Assembly (NCBI RefSeq): GCF_001659605.2
Contig: NC_035177.2
Coordinates: 31,636,136-31,700,135, forward strand
Reading direction: 5' to 3'
Length of the DNA stretch: 64,000 nucleotides
Origin: Manihot esculenta
Taxonomy: Eukaryota; Streptophyta; Magnoliopsida; Malpighiales; Euphorbiaceae
This document shows, piece after piece, positions 11,334 through 23,319 of the stretch (the first letter of the stretch is position 1; each line of letters opens with the position of its first letter). The notes under the pieces were generated by a model. It searched no databases, had not been told where the DNA came from, and saw only the letters and a program-made list of their open reading frames with translations. The position numbers and the translations under genes are program-made.

Positions 11334-13616
11334 TGTAACGACCCAAAAATCGGACCGCTACCGGCGCTAGGATCCAGATCGGCTTAAGGCCGTCGGGACC
11401 CGTAGCAAGCCTGACATACAACCTGTATACCTGTACAATCCCATACATGATCAACAATTACATGAAAATTTTGAACTTTCTCAATTCAATCACCAAACTC
11501 AACCTGTGCATGCACAACTCATAAACATAATCCCCATACTGGAGTCCTCATCAAATACTCAAATGGGGATAACATAACATATCAGAAGTTTGGTGAATAA
11601 AAAACATCATTAAAATCATGTACTCAAAGGGATTAACAAAATACTAGGGTCAAGCACAATTCTATCATCAATACAATTCTTAACATTTCGTGACTATACA
11701 ATACATTACGTTACATTATTCTCATGTCCACAACTATCTATTACATAACACTTCTAATCTTGCTGACCTCCTGGACTAGCCCGTACCTGCAAACCTGGGG
11801 TTAAGGGAGTGGGGTGAGCTACTAGAGCCCAGTGAGCAGAATAATAAAACATTGTATTTAAAACATATGATATCATGGAATGCATCACAGCACAAACAAG
11901 TCACATTAAGGATGAACTTGTCACCAATAGTCCTCTACATATCCAATAGTGCCAGGGACGTAGAATGGGTCTTCCTAGACTTCCTCTTACATAACATATC
12001 ATAACATTCCAATATGCCAGAGACGTAGAATGGGTCTTCCTGGTCTTTCTCTTACATAGTGCCAGGGACGTAGAATGGGTCTTCCTGGACTTCCATACCA
12101 TATCATCATCATGTCATACCATATCATACGAGGACTAATGGATCATTCAACATTCATCCACATCAACAACATAATATGCAATGCCACATATTCGTGAATT
12201 CTAATGCAACAACCTAATATATCTCATGGCATTCATGATGCGTGAATCATGCTAAAAATTCCATTATTGCTTAAAAACGTAAAGAGTCATTCCACTCACC
12301 TTAGGCTAGCTCTGAAAGACACTGAAGCAGCTATCTCACTGTTGGGGTCCTCGGTTCCTCGGGTTCGAACCTACACAGGTGGACTTAAATGAGGGACCTA
12401 ACATATATGAACATGACTCTAAAATACTCCCAAAAACCCCCTAAAACACCTTAAAACAATCATAGAAATCATGCAAAGGAGGGCTGAACAGGGTATTTTC
12501 GGCAGCAGGTTCGGCGGCCGAAAGGCCCTCCAGAGTCGAAAGTCATACACCTTCGGCGGCACTTTCGGCGGCCGAAGGTTCCCTCTAGAGACGAAACTCA
12601 TGCATGTTCGGCGGCACCTTCGGCGGCCGTAACTCCCTTCCAGAGCCGAAAGTCCACTTTCGGGGGCAGGGTTCGGCAGCCTAAAGCTTGCCTCCACAGG
12701 CAGGTTCGGCAGCCGAAAGTCCCTTTGGCTGCCGAACCTGAGTTCTTCTAAAGGGCAGAACTCAGCCTCTTACATGCACAAATGCCTCCCAACTCATCCA
12801 ATCATGCATTTACCTATTCTACAACATGCAAACTCAAGCCAACAAGCATTTAGGGGTCTCAAACTATCCTAAACCCCAACACAGACACATCAAACATACA
12901 TAAACAACACACATTGCTCAAATACTCTACATTAACCAAAAACTCAACATAAACCTACACATGCATTTCTACCCCAAATAACTTCATGAAACTTAACCAA
13001 AACATAAAAAGAAGTGTGGATCTACTCTTACCTCTTGAAGATCGAGAGGGAAGATGATCTAACTCGGAGATGGGGGAGATCTCGCTCCTTGGGTCTCCAA
13101 GTTCCACAACTTGCTCAAAGTTCACAAATCTTCAAAAACAATGCAAACACTTGTTAAAACTTGGAAAGATTGGAGGAAAAACATCAAAAACGACCATGGG
13201 AGAGCATGAACTCACCGTTGGCCGAAAATGGGGAGAAAACTCGCCCGTTTCGGCCATAGAGCCCTTTTATAGGGCTGCCAGACCACCTTTCGGCAGCCTA
13301 AGGTGCCTCCAAAACTCATGCAAGTTCGGCGGCCGAAAGTGAGGTTCGGCGGCCGAACCTTGGCCATTTTCGAAAGCCTAACTTTGCCCTCCAAAACTAT
13401 CCCACGTTCGGCGGTAGAACTTGAGGTTCGGCGGCCGAACCTGGAAATGCCTCCTTGGTCTTTTTCATTCAAAACTCAATTTCCTTCTTACTTAAAATCA
13501 TCAAATACATTAAAACATTTTGTGAAAACATGATTTTACCCTTCTAGAGGTTTCCGACATCCGAGATTCCACCGGACGGTAGGAATTCCAATACCGGAGT
13601 CTAGCCGGGTATTACA
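11334..13616 (-). mobile_element. Solo-LTR-like unit D, inserted in Tat integrase
   Basis: Complete 2,283-bp minus-oriented unit from TGTAACGACC (11334) to GGGTATTACA (ending 13616). The target duplication is exact, GCTTC at 11329-11333 and 13617-13621. A reverse-strand TATA box (TATAAAAG) is at 13264-13271. The splice-donor-like sequence is near 13030. GGGACGTAGAATGGGTC-type short repeats are at about 11950-12090. No coding capacity beyond palindrome-driven open frames. Confidence 0.9.
13264..13271 (-). promoter_or_regulatory. TATA box of unit D
   Basis: TATAAAAG on the minus strand. The same position relative to the element start holds a TATA-like motif in the other full units, which sets the transcription direction of this LTR family. 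Confidence 0.55.
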
Positions 13617-13621
13617 GCTTC

Positions 13622-14289
13622 AGTGCCGAATGCTAACGCAAAAGGCGTTTCCTTTGTCAGTGTCCGAGGAGTGGTCCGAAATGCCCACAAGATGCTATTG
13701 AGTTCATCTGCCCAATTCTTGTTTGCTCCATCCAATCGCTTTTTCAATCCTTGGAGAATAGCTCAGTTTGTAACTTCCGTCTGGCCGTTGGTTTGAGGAT
13801 GAGCCACAGAGGAGAACTTGTGCCAGATACTCATGTTTGTTGTGAACTCCTTAAAGGTTTTGCAATCGAATTGCTTGCCATTGTCTGATATAAGCACTCT
13901 TGGTATCCCGAATCTACAGATAATGTTGCCCCAAATGAAGTCTATCATTTTTCTTATTGTGATGGTGGGGACTACCTCAGCTTCTGGCCATTTAGAAAAA
14001 TATTCAACAGCTACTATTACAAACTTCTTCTGGCCTGTGGTCTTGGGGAAAGGTCCCAGGATATCTATACCCCATCGTGAGAATGACACGGGCTGGATAT
14101 GCTGGATTGGAGGGTGGCTGGAATGTTGATTGCATTGGCGAACCTTTGGCACACGTCACGTCTTCTGATAAATTCTTTTGTCTCCTTCTTAACAGTGAGC
14201 CAGTAATAACCTTGCCTGAAAATTTTATTTGCCAATGTCCCTATTCCTTCATGAGCCCCGCAAATTCCTTGGTGTATCTCTTCCATCAC
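13622..14289 (-). pseudogene. Integrase zinc-binding and catalytic core of the Tat element
   Basis: Two overlapping minus-strand frames. 14065-14289 holds the zinc-binding region (HQGICGAHEG...RRDVCQRF). One of the usual two Cys of the HHCC motif reads Arg, as expected after a TGC/CGC change. 13763-14152 holds the core with WGIDILGPFP, LISDNGKQF and HPQTNGQTEVTN, which carry the D, D and E of the catalytic triad. A frame change separates the two parts, and unit D cuts off the C-terminus at 13616. The enzyme would have inserted element DNA into the genome. Confidence 0.85.
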
Positions 14290-14367
14290 CTTGACTGCCT
14301 CGTCTGGGCCTACACATCGAAGTCACAGGATAGACTTCCCTTTTCTGTACAGGGTTCCCCTCACTGC

Positions 14368-14955
14368 TTAGTAGTTGGCAGCTCGGACTGCGATTTTCTT
14401 TGCTTCAGTTTTATCTTCAGGGAGTTTTCCCTTTTCTAGATATTCCAGGTATAGGGTCATCCAGCTTTGCCCTTCTTTGATCTGCATTATAGTGTCTGTT
14501 TTTTCAAAAGCAGGTATGCTAATGTGTTGTATGTATACCTCATCTGGGAGCTGTTCCAACTCTTCTTCAGATAATCGGCTGAGCAGGTCTGCTTCCTCAT
14601 TTTCTTCTCGAAGTATTCTCCGATACTTTACAACGATTCCCTGTTCACCGAGTTCTGCCTCAATGGCTTTTACCTTTGCTAAGTATTTCTGCATAATAGG
14701 GTCCCTTGCTTGATATGCCCCCGTTACTTAATTGACCACTAGCTGGGAGTCACTGTTTATTTCGAGATCGGTTGCCCCTACCTCCATTGCTATTAGCATT
14801 TTGTTTATCAGGGCTTCATACTCTACCACATTGTTAGTAGCATTGAACTATAGCCGTAAGGCGTAACAAACTTTGAACCTTCCTGGTCCTTTCAACATTA
14901 CTCCAGCTTCGTTGCCTTCAACACTGGATACCCCATCCACAAACAGACTCTAGCT
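14368..14955 (-). pseudogene. Second (archaeal-type) RNase H and connector of the Tat element
   Basis: Reverse-strand translation gives GVMLKGPGRFKVCYAL, FNATNNVVEYEALI and LEINSDSQLVVN, typical of the additional RNase H domain that marks the Tat lineage. An open stretch follows (14368-14694) with the connector to integrase. In-frame stops replace expected Gln codons (after RL and after VVN), fitting CAG-to-TAG changes. Non-functional copy. Confidence 0.75.
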
Positions 14956-14961
14956 GAACTT

Positions 14962-15420
14962 TCACGAGAGTTGTTCATCATGCTCCCCCTCCATTGCCTC
15001 TGCTGGTTTTTCACTGAGTTCCGCTTGTTCCTCGTTGAAGTCACATTCCGCTATGAAGTCGACTAGGGCTTGGGCTTTGATGGCAGTCCGAGGTCGGTAC
15101 TCTAGGCAGTATAGACTAATTTCAACAGACCAAGCTAGCATTCGTCCTGACGACTCTGGCCTGTGGAGGATCTTCTTCAAAGGCTGATCTGTCATTACTA
15201 CCCCTTGGTGACCTTCCAGGTACACCCTGAACTTTCTCACTGCAAGTAATAAAGCGTACGCTAACTTTTTTATGTTTAAATACCGGACCTCGGCATCCTT
15301 AAATACTTTACTGACATAAATTACTGGTTTCTGCTCCCCTCCTTCTTCCCTGACTAGCACGGCACTTATGGCTTGTTCTGAGGCCGCCAAGTAGATAAGG
15401 AGCTCTTCTCGACTACAGGA
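14962..15420 (-). pseudogene. RNase H domain of the Tat element
   Basis: The open part at 14962-15390 encodes AASEQAISAVLVREE, KPVIYVSKVFKDAE and YALLLAVRKFRVYLEGH, then ALVDFIAEC, the usual Ty3/gypsy RNase H following reverse transcriptase. It would remove the RNA strand during reverse transcription. It is not in one continuous frame with the reverse transcriptase upstream. Confidence 0.8.
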
Positions 15421-15593
15421 CTACTGAGCACATGTGGCGAACTGAGGTATTGCTTGAGACCTCTGAAAGCCTATTGGCAATTCTCGGTCCATTCGAAGTT
15501 TGGGACTTTCCTCAGTTTCTTGAAGAATGGTAGGTACCTTTTCGCCGACTTGGACATGAAGCGGTTAAGTGCCACCACTCTCCTAGTGAGCCT

Positions 15594-16542
15594 CTATATG
15601 TCTCTTACGCAGGTCGGCTCAGGCATCTTCATTATGGCTTCAACCTTCTCTGGATTTGGTTCTATACCCTTTCCACTGACCATGTATCCCAAGAATTTTC
15701 CACCCCTGATGAAGAAAGCGCACTTAGCCAGATTCAATCTCATTCTGTACTGTTCTAATACTTCGAATACTTCTTTCAAATCCTCCAAGTGCTGTTGGAA
15801 GGTCTGACTTTTCACCACCATATCATCCACATATACTTCTACGTTCCTCCCAATCTGCCCCTTGAGGATTTTGTTCATTAGCCTCTGATACGTTGCCCCA
15901 ACATTTTTTAATCCAAAGGGCATAACCCTGTAACAATAAGTCCTGTCTTCCGTTATGAACGAGGTCTTCTCTTCATTCGACCTGTCCATTGGTATTTGGT
16001 GATAACTAGACATAGCATCTAAAGACGACATATAATCAAAACCAGCCGTGGAATCGACTATTTTATTAATGCCAGGGAGGGAGTAACAATCTTTAGGACA
16101 AGCCTGATTCAGGTTGGTGAAGTCTATACACATCCTATACTTGACATTGACTTTTTTTCACTAGTACAGGATTTGCTAACCATTGCAGATACGTAACCTC
16201 CCTAATGAACCCTGCCTCCTCTAATTTGTGCACCTCCTCCCTTGTGGCCTGCTACTTTTCTTTCCCAACAACCCTCTTTTTCAACTTTACGGGTTTCGCT
16301 CTGGGGAGAACGTTCAGCTTATGAGTCATCACCTTGGGATCTATTCCTGGCATGTCGGAGGGCTTCCAAGAAAAGCTCGATGTATGGCCTCGAATTAGAG
16401 CCATGGCTGCCTCCTTTTGTTCTTCAGTCAGGCTAGCGTTGAGGCTGAAAACTTTGTTTACTTCTCCTTCTGACAAAGGGAAGGTTTCCAGCTCCCCTAC
16501 GGGTTCTGTTCTTGCCTCTTTTTTCTCGTCTCTGACTTTCAT
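15594..16542 (-). pseudogene. Reverse transcriptase of the Tat element
   Basis: The N-terminal part (16252-16542) reads HTSSFSWKPSDMPGIDP and ends at an in-frame TAG in a context where Gln is expected. The middle, with LQWLANPVLVKK, is shifted in frame. 15594-16133 is open and holds FTNLNQACPKDCYSLP, MPFGLKNVGATYQRLM and the catalytic VYVDDMVVKS motif. Upstream the protein is interrupted at 16563 by unit E, which separates it from protease. Confidence 0.88.
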
Positions 16543-16954
16543 GATCTTCGAGTTGATTCCCTCTGTAATACCCGGCTAGATTTCGGCATCGAAATCCCTA
16601 CCTTCCGGCAGAATCTCCATTGGAATTTGGAATTTTGAAGATGCCAGAGTCTTCTAGAGGGGTAAAATGTGTTTCTAAAATATTTTCACATGATTTTATG
16701 GTTTTAAATGAAAAATAAATTGAGTTTTGAAAAGAATAGGCCAAGGAGGAAGGACCCAGGTTCGGCCGCCGAACATGGGGCTATTTCGGGAGCACTTTAG
16801 GCCTCCGAAGGCTTTGAGGGAGGAAACCAGGTTCGGCAGCCGAATCTCAAGTTCGGCCGCCGAACATGGGATAGTTTAGGAGGCACGTTCGGCTGCCGAA
16901 GGTGGTGGAGCTGCGAAGGCAGCTTAGGCCGCCGAAGGTGGTTGACCGGCCACC

Positions 16955-16962
16955 TATAAAAG
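16955..16962 (+). promoter_or_regulatory. TATA box of unit E
   Basis: TATAAAAG within the phrase CCACCTATAAAAGGC, which recurs in units G and H. It lies about 390 bp into the unit, as expected for the U3/R border of a long LTR. Confidence 0.6.
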
Positions 16963-17190
16963 GCTCTCAGACCGAAAATGGGTGAGTTTTCTCTCCATTC
17001 TCGAGCTCAGGTGTGTTTATGTCCTCCTTTAGTTGATTTCATGTTTTTCCTTCAATCTTTCAAAGTTTTTATGAGTTACATGGTTGTTTTGAAGAGTTTT
17101 AAAGTTTAAATCAAGTTTTGGGAGCTTGGAGACCCAAGGAGTTTGTTTCCTCCCATCTCCAAGTTAGGGATCGCACCAACCCTCGATCTT

Positions 17191-17202
17191 CAAGAGGTAA
17201 GT
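17191..17202 (+). promoter_or_regulatory. Conserved 5' splice-site-like sequence in unit E
   Basis: CAAGAGGTAAGT, a near-consensus splice donor about 235 bp after the TATA box. The same sequence recurs in unit H and, on the minus strand, in B, C, D and F. In unit G it is damaged (GATAAG). It may start a leader intron of the parent element. Confidence 0.45.
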
Positions 17203-19399
17203 GTAGATATTTGCTTTCCTTTATGTTTTAATGAAGTTTTAAGAAGTTTTTATGCTTGTGTGAGGGTAGATGTGCATGTTAAGGTTTATATGGGTTTTAT
17301 GCCCAAAGTATGTTTATGTGATGTTTTGTTTAGAGGTTTAAGTTAGTTTATACCCTATATGCATGTGGGAGTGTGTATGCATGTTTGGGGAAGAGCATGT
17401 GAGGTTTTTGTTGGTTTTGGGGTTGGTTTTGCTTGAGACAGATTCGGACCTGTCGTTCGGAGGGAACCAGGTTCAGCCGCCGAAGGTATGTTCGGCCGCC
17501 GAACCTGCATGAGAAGCAGCCCTTTTTATAACGACCCGAAAATCGGACCGCCACCGGCGCTAGGATCCAGGTCGGCTTAAGGCCGCCGGGACCCGTAGCA
17601 AGCCTATCCTGAACTCTGTGTACCTGATAAATTCCATACATGATCGAACATAAATATAAAAAACTAAAAACTTTCCTTCCCTTACCAAGCTTGACCTGCA
17701 TGCACTATGTCTGAAAACATAGAACCCACTCTCATAGGGTCAGCATATCACAAGTCAGCCTTGGTTCAACAGATTTCTCATCAAGAAACATAAAACATGA
17801 TCCATGTACAAAGGGATTATCCATGCACCAGGGCAAAGCACAACTCTATCTATTACATGACATTACATAACTACACATTACATTACAAATTAATCCTTTA
17901 ATTTACATCATGTCCACTCCTCTATTACATAACAAAACTAGAGCCAATTCATACTCATCACTCTGCTGACTCTGACTTTCCATAGCTAACTCTGGCCCTG
18001 CAAAATTGGGGGTGAGGGAGGGGGTGAGCTACTAGAGCCCAGTGAGTAGAAACAATAAAAACAATTCATTAATTATATGCTTTTATGAAATGCGTCACAG
18101 CACAAACATTTCACATCTCGGATTGGACATGATCTCAAAACTCCCTCTGTCAGCACCCGGCCCCCAAAGGAGCTCACACAGGTCTTTCCTTACTTAATAG
18201 ATCGTGGGCTATTGAGATCGCCTTGGTCCATCCACATCATCAGTAAATAATGCAATGCATCATATTCGTGACTACTAATGCAATCAACCTATTGCATACT
18301 CATGGTGCATGAAACATGCTAAAAGCATTTAGTTTCTCAATTTAAAACATTAAGTTTAGTTCCACTCACCTCTAGCAGACGCTGAACCGACTCTGCAACA
18401 GCTAACACTGATGGCCTCCTCGGTCCCTCGGGTCCGATCCTACACAGGTGGACTCGAATGAGGTGCCAAACACACTCTACACAGCTCATAAACAACTCCC
18501 CAAAAACCCCCTAAAACATCCTCAAGCATGCATGGAAAACAAGCAAAGAAAAGCTGGACAGGGCATCTTCGGCTGCACCTTCGGCGGCCGAACCCCCTCT
18601 CCAGAGACGAAACTCAGGCACTTTCGACAGCCGAACCTCCCTTCGGCGGCCGAAAGCCTGCTTTCAAGCCAAAACTCAACTTTCGGGGGCAAGGTTAGGC
18701 GGCCATCACAGCCTTCCTAAGGGGTTCGGCGGCCGAACCTGAGTTCATCCAGAACTCAGCTTCAAGCACAAACAAGCCACCCAAACCTTCCAAACACCCA
18801 AAACATGCCTCCAACCTCACAACAACATGCATATCTCATACAAGAAGCATATAGGAGCTTAAAAAAGCTTAAACTCCAACAACAACAACATAAAGCATAC
18901 ATAGGCATAAAGGGTCCATAAACCCTCACATGCACAACCATGCAACTCATGCATCAGAACCCCCATAACTCTTCATAAAACTCACTTAAAACTTCATAAA
19001 AACAAAGGATCTACACTTACCTCTTGAAAAACAAGGGTTGGTGTGACCCCAACTTAAAGATATGGAGGATCCAAGCTCCAAAAGTCTCCAAGCTCACAAC
19101 TTTGCTTTCTTTGCTCAAAAACTCTAAAAACCAATGTAATACCCGGCTAGAGTCCGACATCGGAATTCTACTTTCCGATGGAGTTTCGGATGTCGGAAGT
19201 CTCTAGAAGGGTTAGAGTGATGTTTTTCTAACATGTTTTGGTATGTTGCATAGTTTTAAAGCATAAGAAAATGAGTTTTTGAGTGAAATGAACCAAGGCA
19301 GAAAAGCCAGGTTCGGCCGCCGAAGTTGAGGTTCGGCCACCGAACATGCATGGCTTTCGGTTTCACGATAGGCCGCCGAAGGTGGTCTGGCCAGCCACC

Positions 19400-19407
19400 T
19401 ATAAAAG
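19400..19407 (+). promoter_or_regulatory. TATA box of unit G
   Basis: TATAAAAG in the conserved context CCACCTATAAAAGGCC, shared with units E and H. Confidence 0.55.
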
Positions 19408-20322
19408 GCCCTCAGTCGGTTGAAAGGATAAGGCACGCCGATTCCTTTCGATTTCTGAGGTGAGACTCTGTCTTTCTTGAGTATTTTACATGTTTTCATC
19501 AAATTTTGCAAAGGTTTGATTAGTTTTTATGTTATTTTGAAGGTTTTAAGCTAAAAACTCAAAGTTGTGAAGTTTGGAGAGTTTGAAGGAGAGGTGCTCC
19601 AAAACTCCACGTTAGGATCATTCATCTTCTTGGTTTCAAGAGATAAGTGAAGATCCTGAGCTTGTTTTTATGTTTTCTGAAGGCTTTATGCGGTTTTGGG
19701 GGAGAGTTGCATGAATAGGGTAAAAAGAGAGGTTTTGATGATTTTGTGAGCAAAGCTTGTATATGTGTTCTTTGTTTTGTGTTTTTGGGGTTTTTAGGTA
19801 GGTTTTGACCCCTTTGAGCATATACTTGGGTGTATGCAAGTTGAGGAATTTAGGTGTTTGAGATTGAGAGAGGTTTGTGCTTTTGGTGAGAGGCAGAACA
19901 AGTTTCTGCCTTGCGGATGAACTCAGGTTCGGCCGCCGAAGGTACATTCGGCCGCCGAACCCATGAGGAGGTGGCTTCGGCTGCCCAAGCTTGCCCCCGA
20001 GCTTTTGGACTGTCGGCTCTGGAGGGGAGTTCGGCCACCGAAGGATAGAGACTTTCGTCTCTGGAGTGCCTTTCAGCCTCCGAAACTTGCCCCCGAAAGA
20101 GTTCGGCTGCCGAAAGTAGAGATTCGACCGCCGAAGGTGCTTGAGTTTTGTCTCTGGAGAGGACTTTTGGCCGCCGAACCTGCCGTCGAAAGTGTCCTGT
20201 CTAGCTTTCCTTTGCATGCTTTGCATGGATGTTAGAGTGAGTTTAAGGGGATTCTTGGATGTTAGTGACTTTCGGCTTAACAGGTATGAGTTAACCCATC
20301 TAGAGCATGCTCTAGTCAGGGG

Positions 20323-20357
20323 TACAGAGTACAGAGTACATAGTACAGAGTACAGAG
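20323..20357. repeat. Heptamer microsatellite (TACAGAG)5
   Basis: Five units of TACAGAG, with one base change in the third unit (TACATAG). It lies in the distal part of unit G. Confidence 0.9.
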
Positions 20358-20696
20358 ATAGTGCATGCATAGGTTAAACCTTGGTTCAGAAAAGAGTTTT
20401 TATTTTCACAGAAACTGTATGATCATGTATGAGTTTTACAGGTACACAAAGAGTATAGCAGGCTTGCTACGGGTTCTGGCGGCCTTAAGCCGACCTGAAT
20501 CCTAGCGCCGGTGACGGTCCATTTTGGGGTCGTTACAACCAAGTTCAACCACATTAAAAACATGCAAGATTTGAAGACATCGCATGAAAACATCCCAAGG
20601 GAAACAAAACCTACCTTTGACCCAAAAATTGAGAGCTCCAACACCCTCCATTTCCGGTTAACGGGCTTTTATAGGTGGCCAAATCGCCTCTCCTTT

Positions 20697-20863
20697 GGCG
20701 GCCTAAGCTGCATGCAAAACCATGCAACGTTCGGCAGCCGAACTTCTCCTTCGGCGGGCGAAACCATACAATGTTCGGCAGCCGAACTTTGTATGGTTTC
20801 GCCCGCCGAAGGAGAAGTTCGGCTGCCGAACGTTGCATGGTTTTGCATGCAGCTTAGGCCGCC
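20697..20863. repeat. Perfect 75-bp inverted repeat, 167-bp hairpin
   Basis: The left arm 20697-20771 and right arm 20789-20863 are exact reverse complements over 75 bp by hand comparison. The loop of 17 bases (20772-20788) is itself a TTCGGC-A-GCCGAA near-palindrome. Each arm holds further near-palindromes and the motif GCATGCAAAACCATGCAACG. The structure lies in unit F, close to its TATA box. RNA from either strand would fold into one long hairpin. Confidence 0.93.
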
Positions 20864-22630
20864 GAAGAACTTATCCTTCGGCGGCCGAACCTGCACTTTG
20901 TCCCCTTGGTCTTTTCCTTGCAAAACCCAATTCCTTTGCATTCAAAACCATAAAACACTTTAAACACAGTTTGAAAACCTTTCTCTTTTACCCATCTAGG
21001 AACCTCCGATATCCTCGAATTCCAGATTCCAACGGAACTGCCACCGAACAGTAAGAATTCCAATGCCGGCGTCTAGCTGGGTATTACACTTTTGGCCGCC
21101 TAACGTGCCCCCGAAGGCCAGGACTTTTGGATCTGTGCATGGGTTTTGGCCCCCGAAAGTGCCTGACCTTCGGATCTGGGAGAACCTTCGGCCGCCGAAC
21201 CTGCCCTTGAACCTGCATGGCTTTCGACTCTGGAAGGGACTTTCGGCCGCTGAAGGTGCCGCCGAAAGTGCCCTGTCCAGCCCTTTCTTGGGTGTTTTCT
21301 CTGTATGTTTTGAGGATGTTTTAGGGGTTTTTTGGGGAGTTGTTATGAGTTGTTTAGAGTGTGTTTGGCACCTCATTCGAGTCCACCTGTGTAGGATAGG
21401 ACCCGAGGGACCGAGGAGGCCAGCAGAGTTAGTTGTTGCAGAGTCAGTCCCGCGTCTGCCAGAGGTGAGTAGAACTAAATTTTATGTTTCAAATAACTAA
21501 ATCTTTAGCATGTTCATGCATCACGAATGCCATGTATGTATTAGGTTGTTTGCATTAGAATACACAAATATAATGCATTGCATCCTATGTTGTTGATGTG
21601 GATGGATGTTGGATGAACCATTAGCTCTCCATATGTACGATGCTTATGAAAGTCCAAGGCTGCCCATGTCCACGCGTCCTGGCATGCATGTATGTATGAT
21701 GATTAATGAAAGTCCAGGGCTGCCCATGTCCACGCGTCTTAGCAATTGTATGATGACTAAGTAGAAGTCCTGCGGAGCCCCGTCGAGGGCCGGGCACATC
21801 ACATATAGGGTTATTAGCGACAATGTTCATCCTTAATGTGAAATGTATGTGTTGTGATGCATTTCATAAAAGCATGAATTAAGATAATGTTTTAGCGTTC
21901 TGCTCACTGGACTTTTTAGCTCACCCCTTTACCCTAACCCCAAGTTTGCAGGTCAGAGGTAGTCCAAGAAGACGTCAAGGGTAATGTTATGCTTATGTAA
22001 TAGATTAGTGCGTTAGTGTGGACATGTATTGTAAATTGATATAATGTATTGCAAGATAATATAATGAAATGTAATGTAAAGTAGAGTTATGTTTATGGAT
22101 TAGTGTTGTGCTTGACCCTAAGGTCTGGTTAGTCCCTTCTTAGTACATGATGTATGTAATGGTTTATTGTTGAGTTGTGTGTGAACCAAACTTGTGGCAT
22201 GTGATGTTTACCACGCTAGAGTATTTGATGAGGACTCTAGTGGAGGTCTTATGCTTATGGTTTTGATGCATGCACAGGTTAGGTTTTGGTTCATCGGATG
22301 TGATTCAAGCTTGATGTATGTTATGTTGATCCAGCTAGAGCATTTAATGAGGGCTCTAGTAGGGGGTTCTTTATGTTTCCAGTTATGTAGCATACAGGTC
22401 AAGCTCGGTGTATACATCAGATGTTTAAGTTTTTATGTTTATGTTTGATCATGTATGGGATTATACCAGCTATTCAGGATGCATAGTAGGCTTGCTACGG
22501 GTCCCGGCGGCCTTAAGCCAATCTGGACGGTAGCGGTCCGGTTTTCGGGTCGTTACACCCTCGTTTGCCAAGCTCAGCTCTGTTACTGTGGCTAAGTACA
22601 CTGCTTTTGCCTCTTCTTGACGTCCCCAGA

Positions 22631-23272
22631 CTACTCCCACCCCGCCTCAGTTGGGAATTTCATATTCAGGTACCTGATGCTGGTTATTGCCTCAAAATCA
22701 TACAACATAGTTCTTTCCAATATCGCGTTATAGCTCAAGGAGAGCTTCACCACCAGAAATATCGTGTAGTGAGTTCGAGACAGGGGTGGCTCTCCCAAAG
22801 TCAAAGCCACCTTTATCTTCCCTCCCACAGCTATTGGGGTTCCTCCGATTCCTTTTACATGGGCTTGGTCCCTTACTAACTGCTCCTCTGATATCCCCAT
22901 CTGTTGGAAAACCCTATACGGCAGTAGATTCACCTTGCTTCCATCATCAACTAGGATTTTCCAAACTCGAAAATTGTGGATGATGGCCTCAATGACAAGG
23001 GCATCATCATGAGGCATCTGAATACTATGGGCGTCCTCAGAGGAGAAAGAAATGGTGGCTGAAGAGTGTTCTACTATCTGCAGAACTTCGCTGTTGCTTC
23101 CTTCCCCATCTCGGCTTCTCTTCCTTCCTCTTCTGCTCATTCGACCTCCTGTCCCACCAGCAATCATATTGATGGTTCCGCTAGAACCATCATTCACTGG
23201 CCCTACCCCCAGTCTCCGAGGCCTCTCTCCTACAGGGTTTTGCTGAGGTCTCTCTCCTTCTGGTTTTTTCAC
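22631..23272 (-). pseudogene. Aspartic protease region of the Tat element
   Basis: An open minus-strand stretch encodes FRVWKILVDDGSKVNLLPY, matching the active-site region of retroviral-type aspartic protease in plant Ty3/gypsy elements (D-x-G followed by Ser). RVFQQMGISEEQL and the YNAILERTMLYDFEA segment follow. The usual DTG/DPG/DNG appears as DDG. It follows gag on the same strand. Unit E separates it from reverse transcriptase. Confidence 0.75.
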
Positions 23273-23319
23273 AAAGTTTTGGAGATGTTCTCTTTTATTA
23301 GCCTCTCGATCCCGGTGAT

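Larger units (their letters stand above)
19135..20537 (+). mobile_element. Solo-LTR-like unit G, innermost of the nest
   Basis: Plus-oriented unit of 1,403 bp from TGTAATACCCGG (19135) to GTCGTTACA (ending 20537). The exact target duplication is ACCAA at 19130-19134 and 20538-20542, inside unit F. It is about 1 kb shorter than the other units; the region that holds short tandem repeats elsewhere is mostly absent. The TATA box is at 19400-19407. The splice-donor-like site reads AAGAGATAAGTG (about 19639), so the GT is lost. Confidence 0.9.
17527..21088 (-). mobile_element. Solo-LTR-like unit F, inserted in E
   Basis: Minus-oriented unit from TATAACGACC (17527; the usual TG is mutated to TA) to GGGTATTACA (ending 21088). 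The exact target duplication is CTTTT at 17522-17526 and 21089-21093. Its own length is about 2.15 kb without unit G. It contains the long inverted repeat at 20697-20863 in its promoter-proximal part. A reverse TATA box (TATAAAAG) is at 20666-20673. Confidence 0.88.
16564..22557 (+). mobile_element. Solo-LTR-like unit E, outer shell of a three-level nest
   Basis: Plus-oriented unit beginning TGTAATACCCGG at 16564 and ending GGGTCGTTACA at 22557. The exact target duplication is CCCTC at 16559-16563 and 22558-22562, in the Tat pol gene. Its own length is about 2.43 kb after removing unit F. The TATA box is at 16955-16962 and the splice-donor-like site at 17191-17202. Near-palindromes are at 16761-16773, 16832-16844, 16852-16864, 16888-16900 and 17491-17503. 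A pair of repeats with GGCTGCCCATGTCCACGCGT is at about 21650-21750. Confidence 0.9.

Noticed and set aside
19636..20370. A 244-residue minus-strand open frame in unit G
   Set aside because: It is translated near-palindrome repeats and promoter sequence; the same kind of frame occurs in several phases of every unit.
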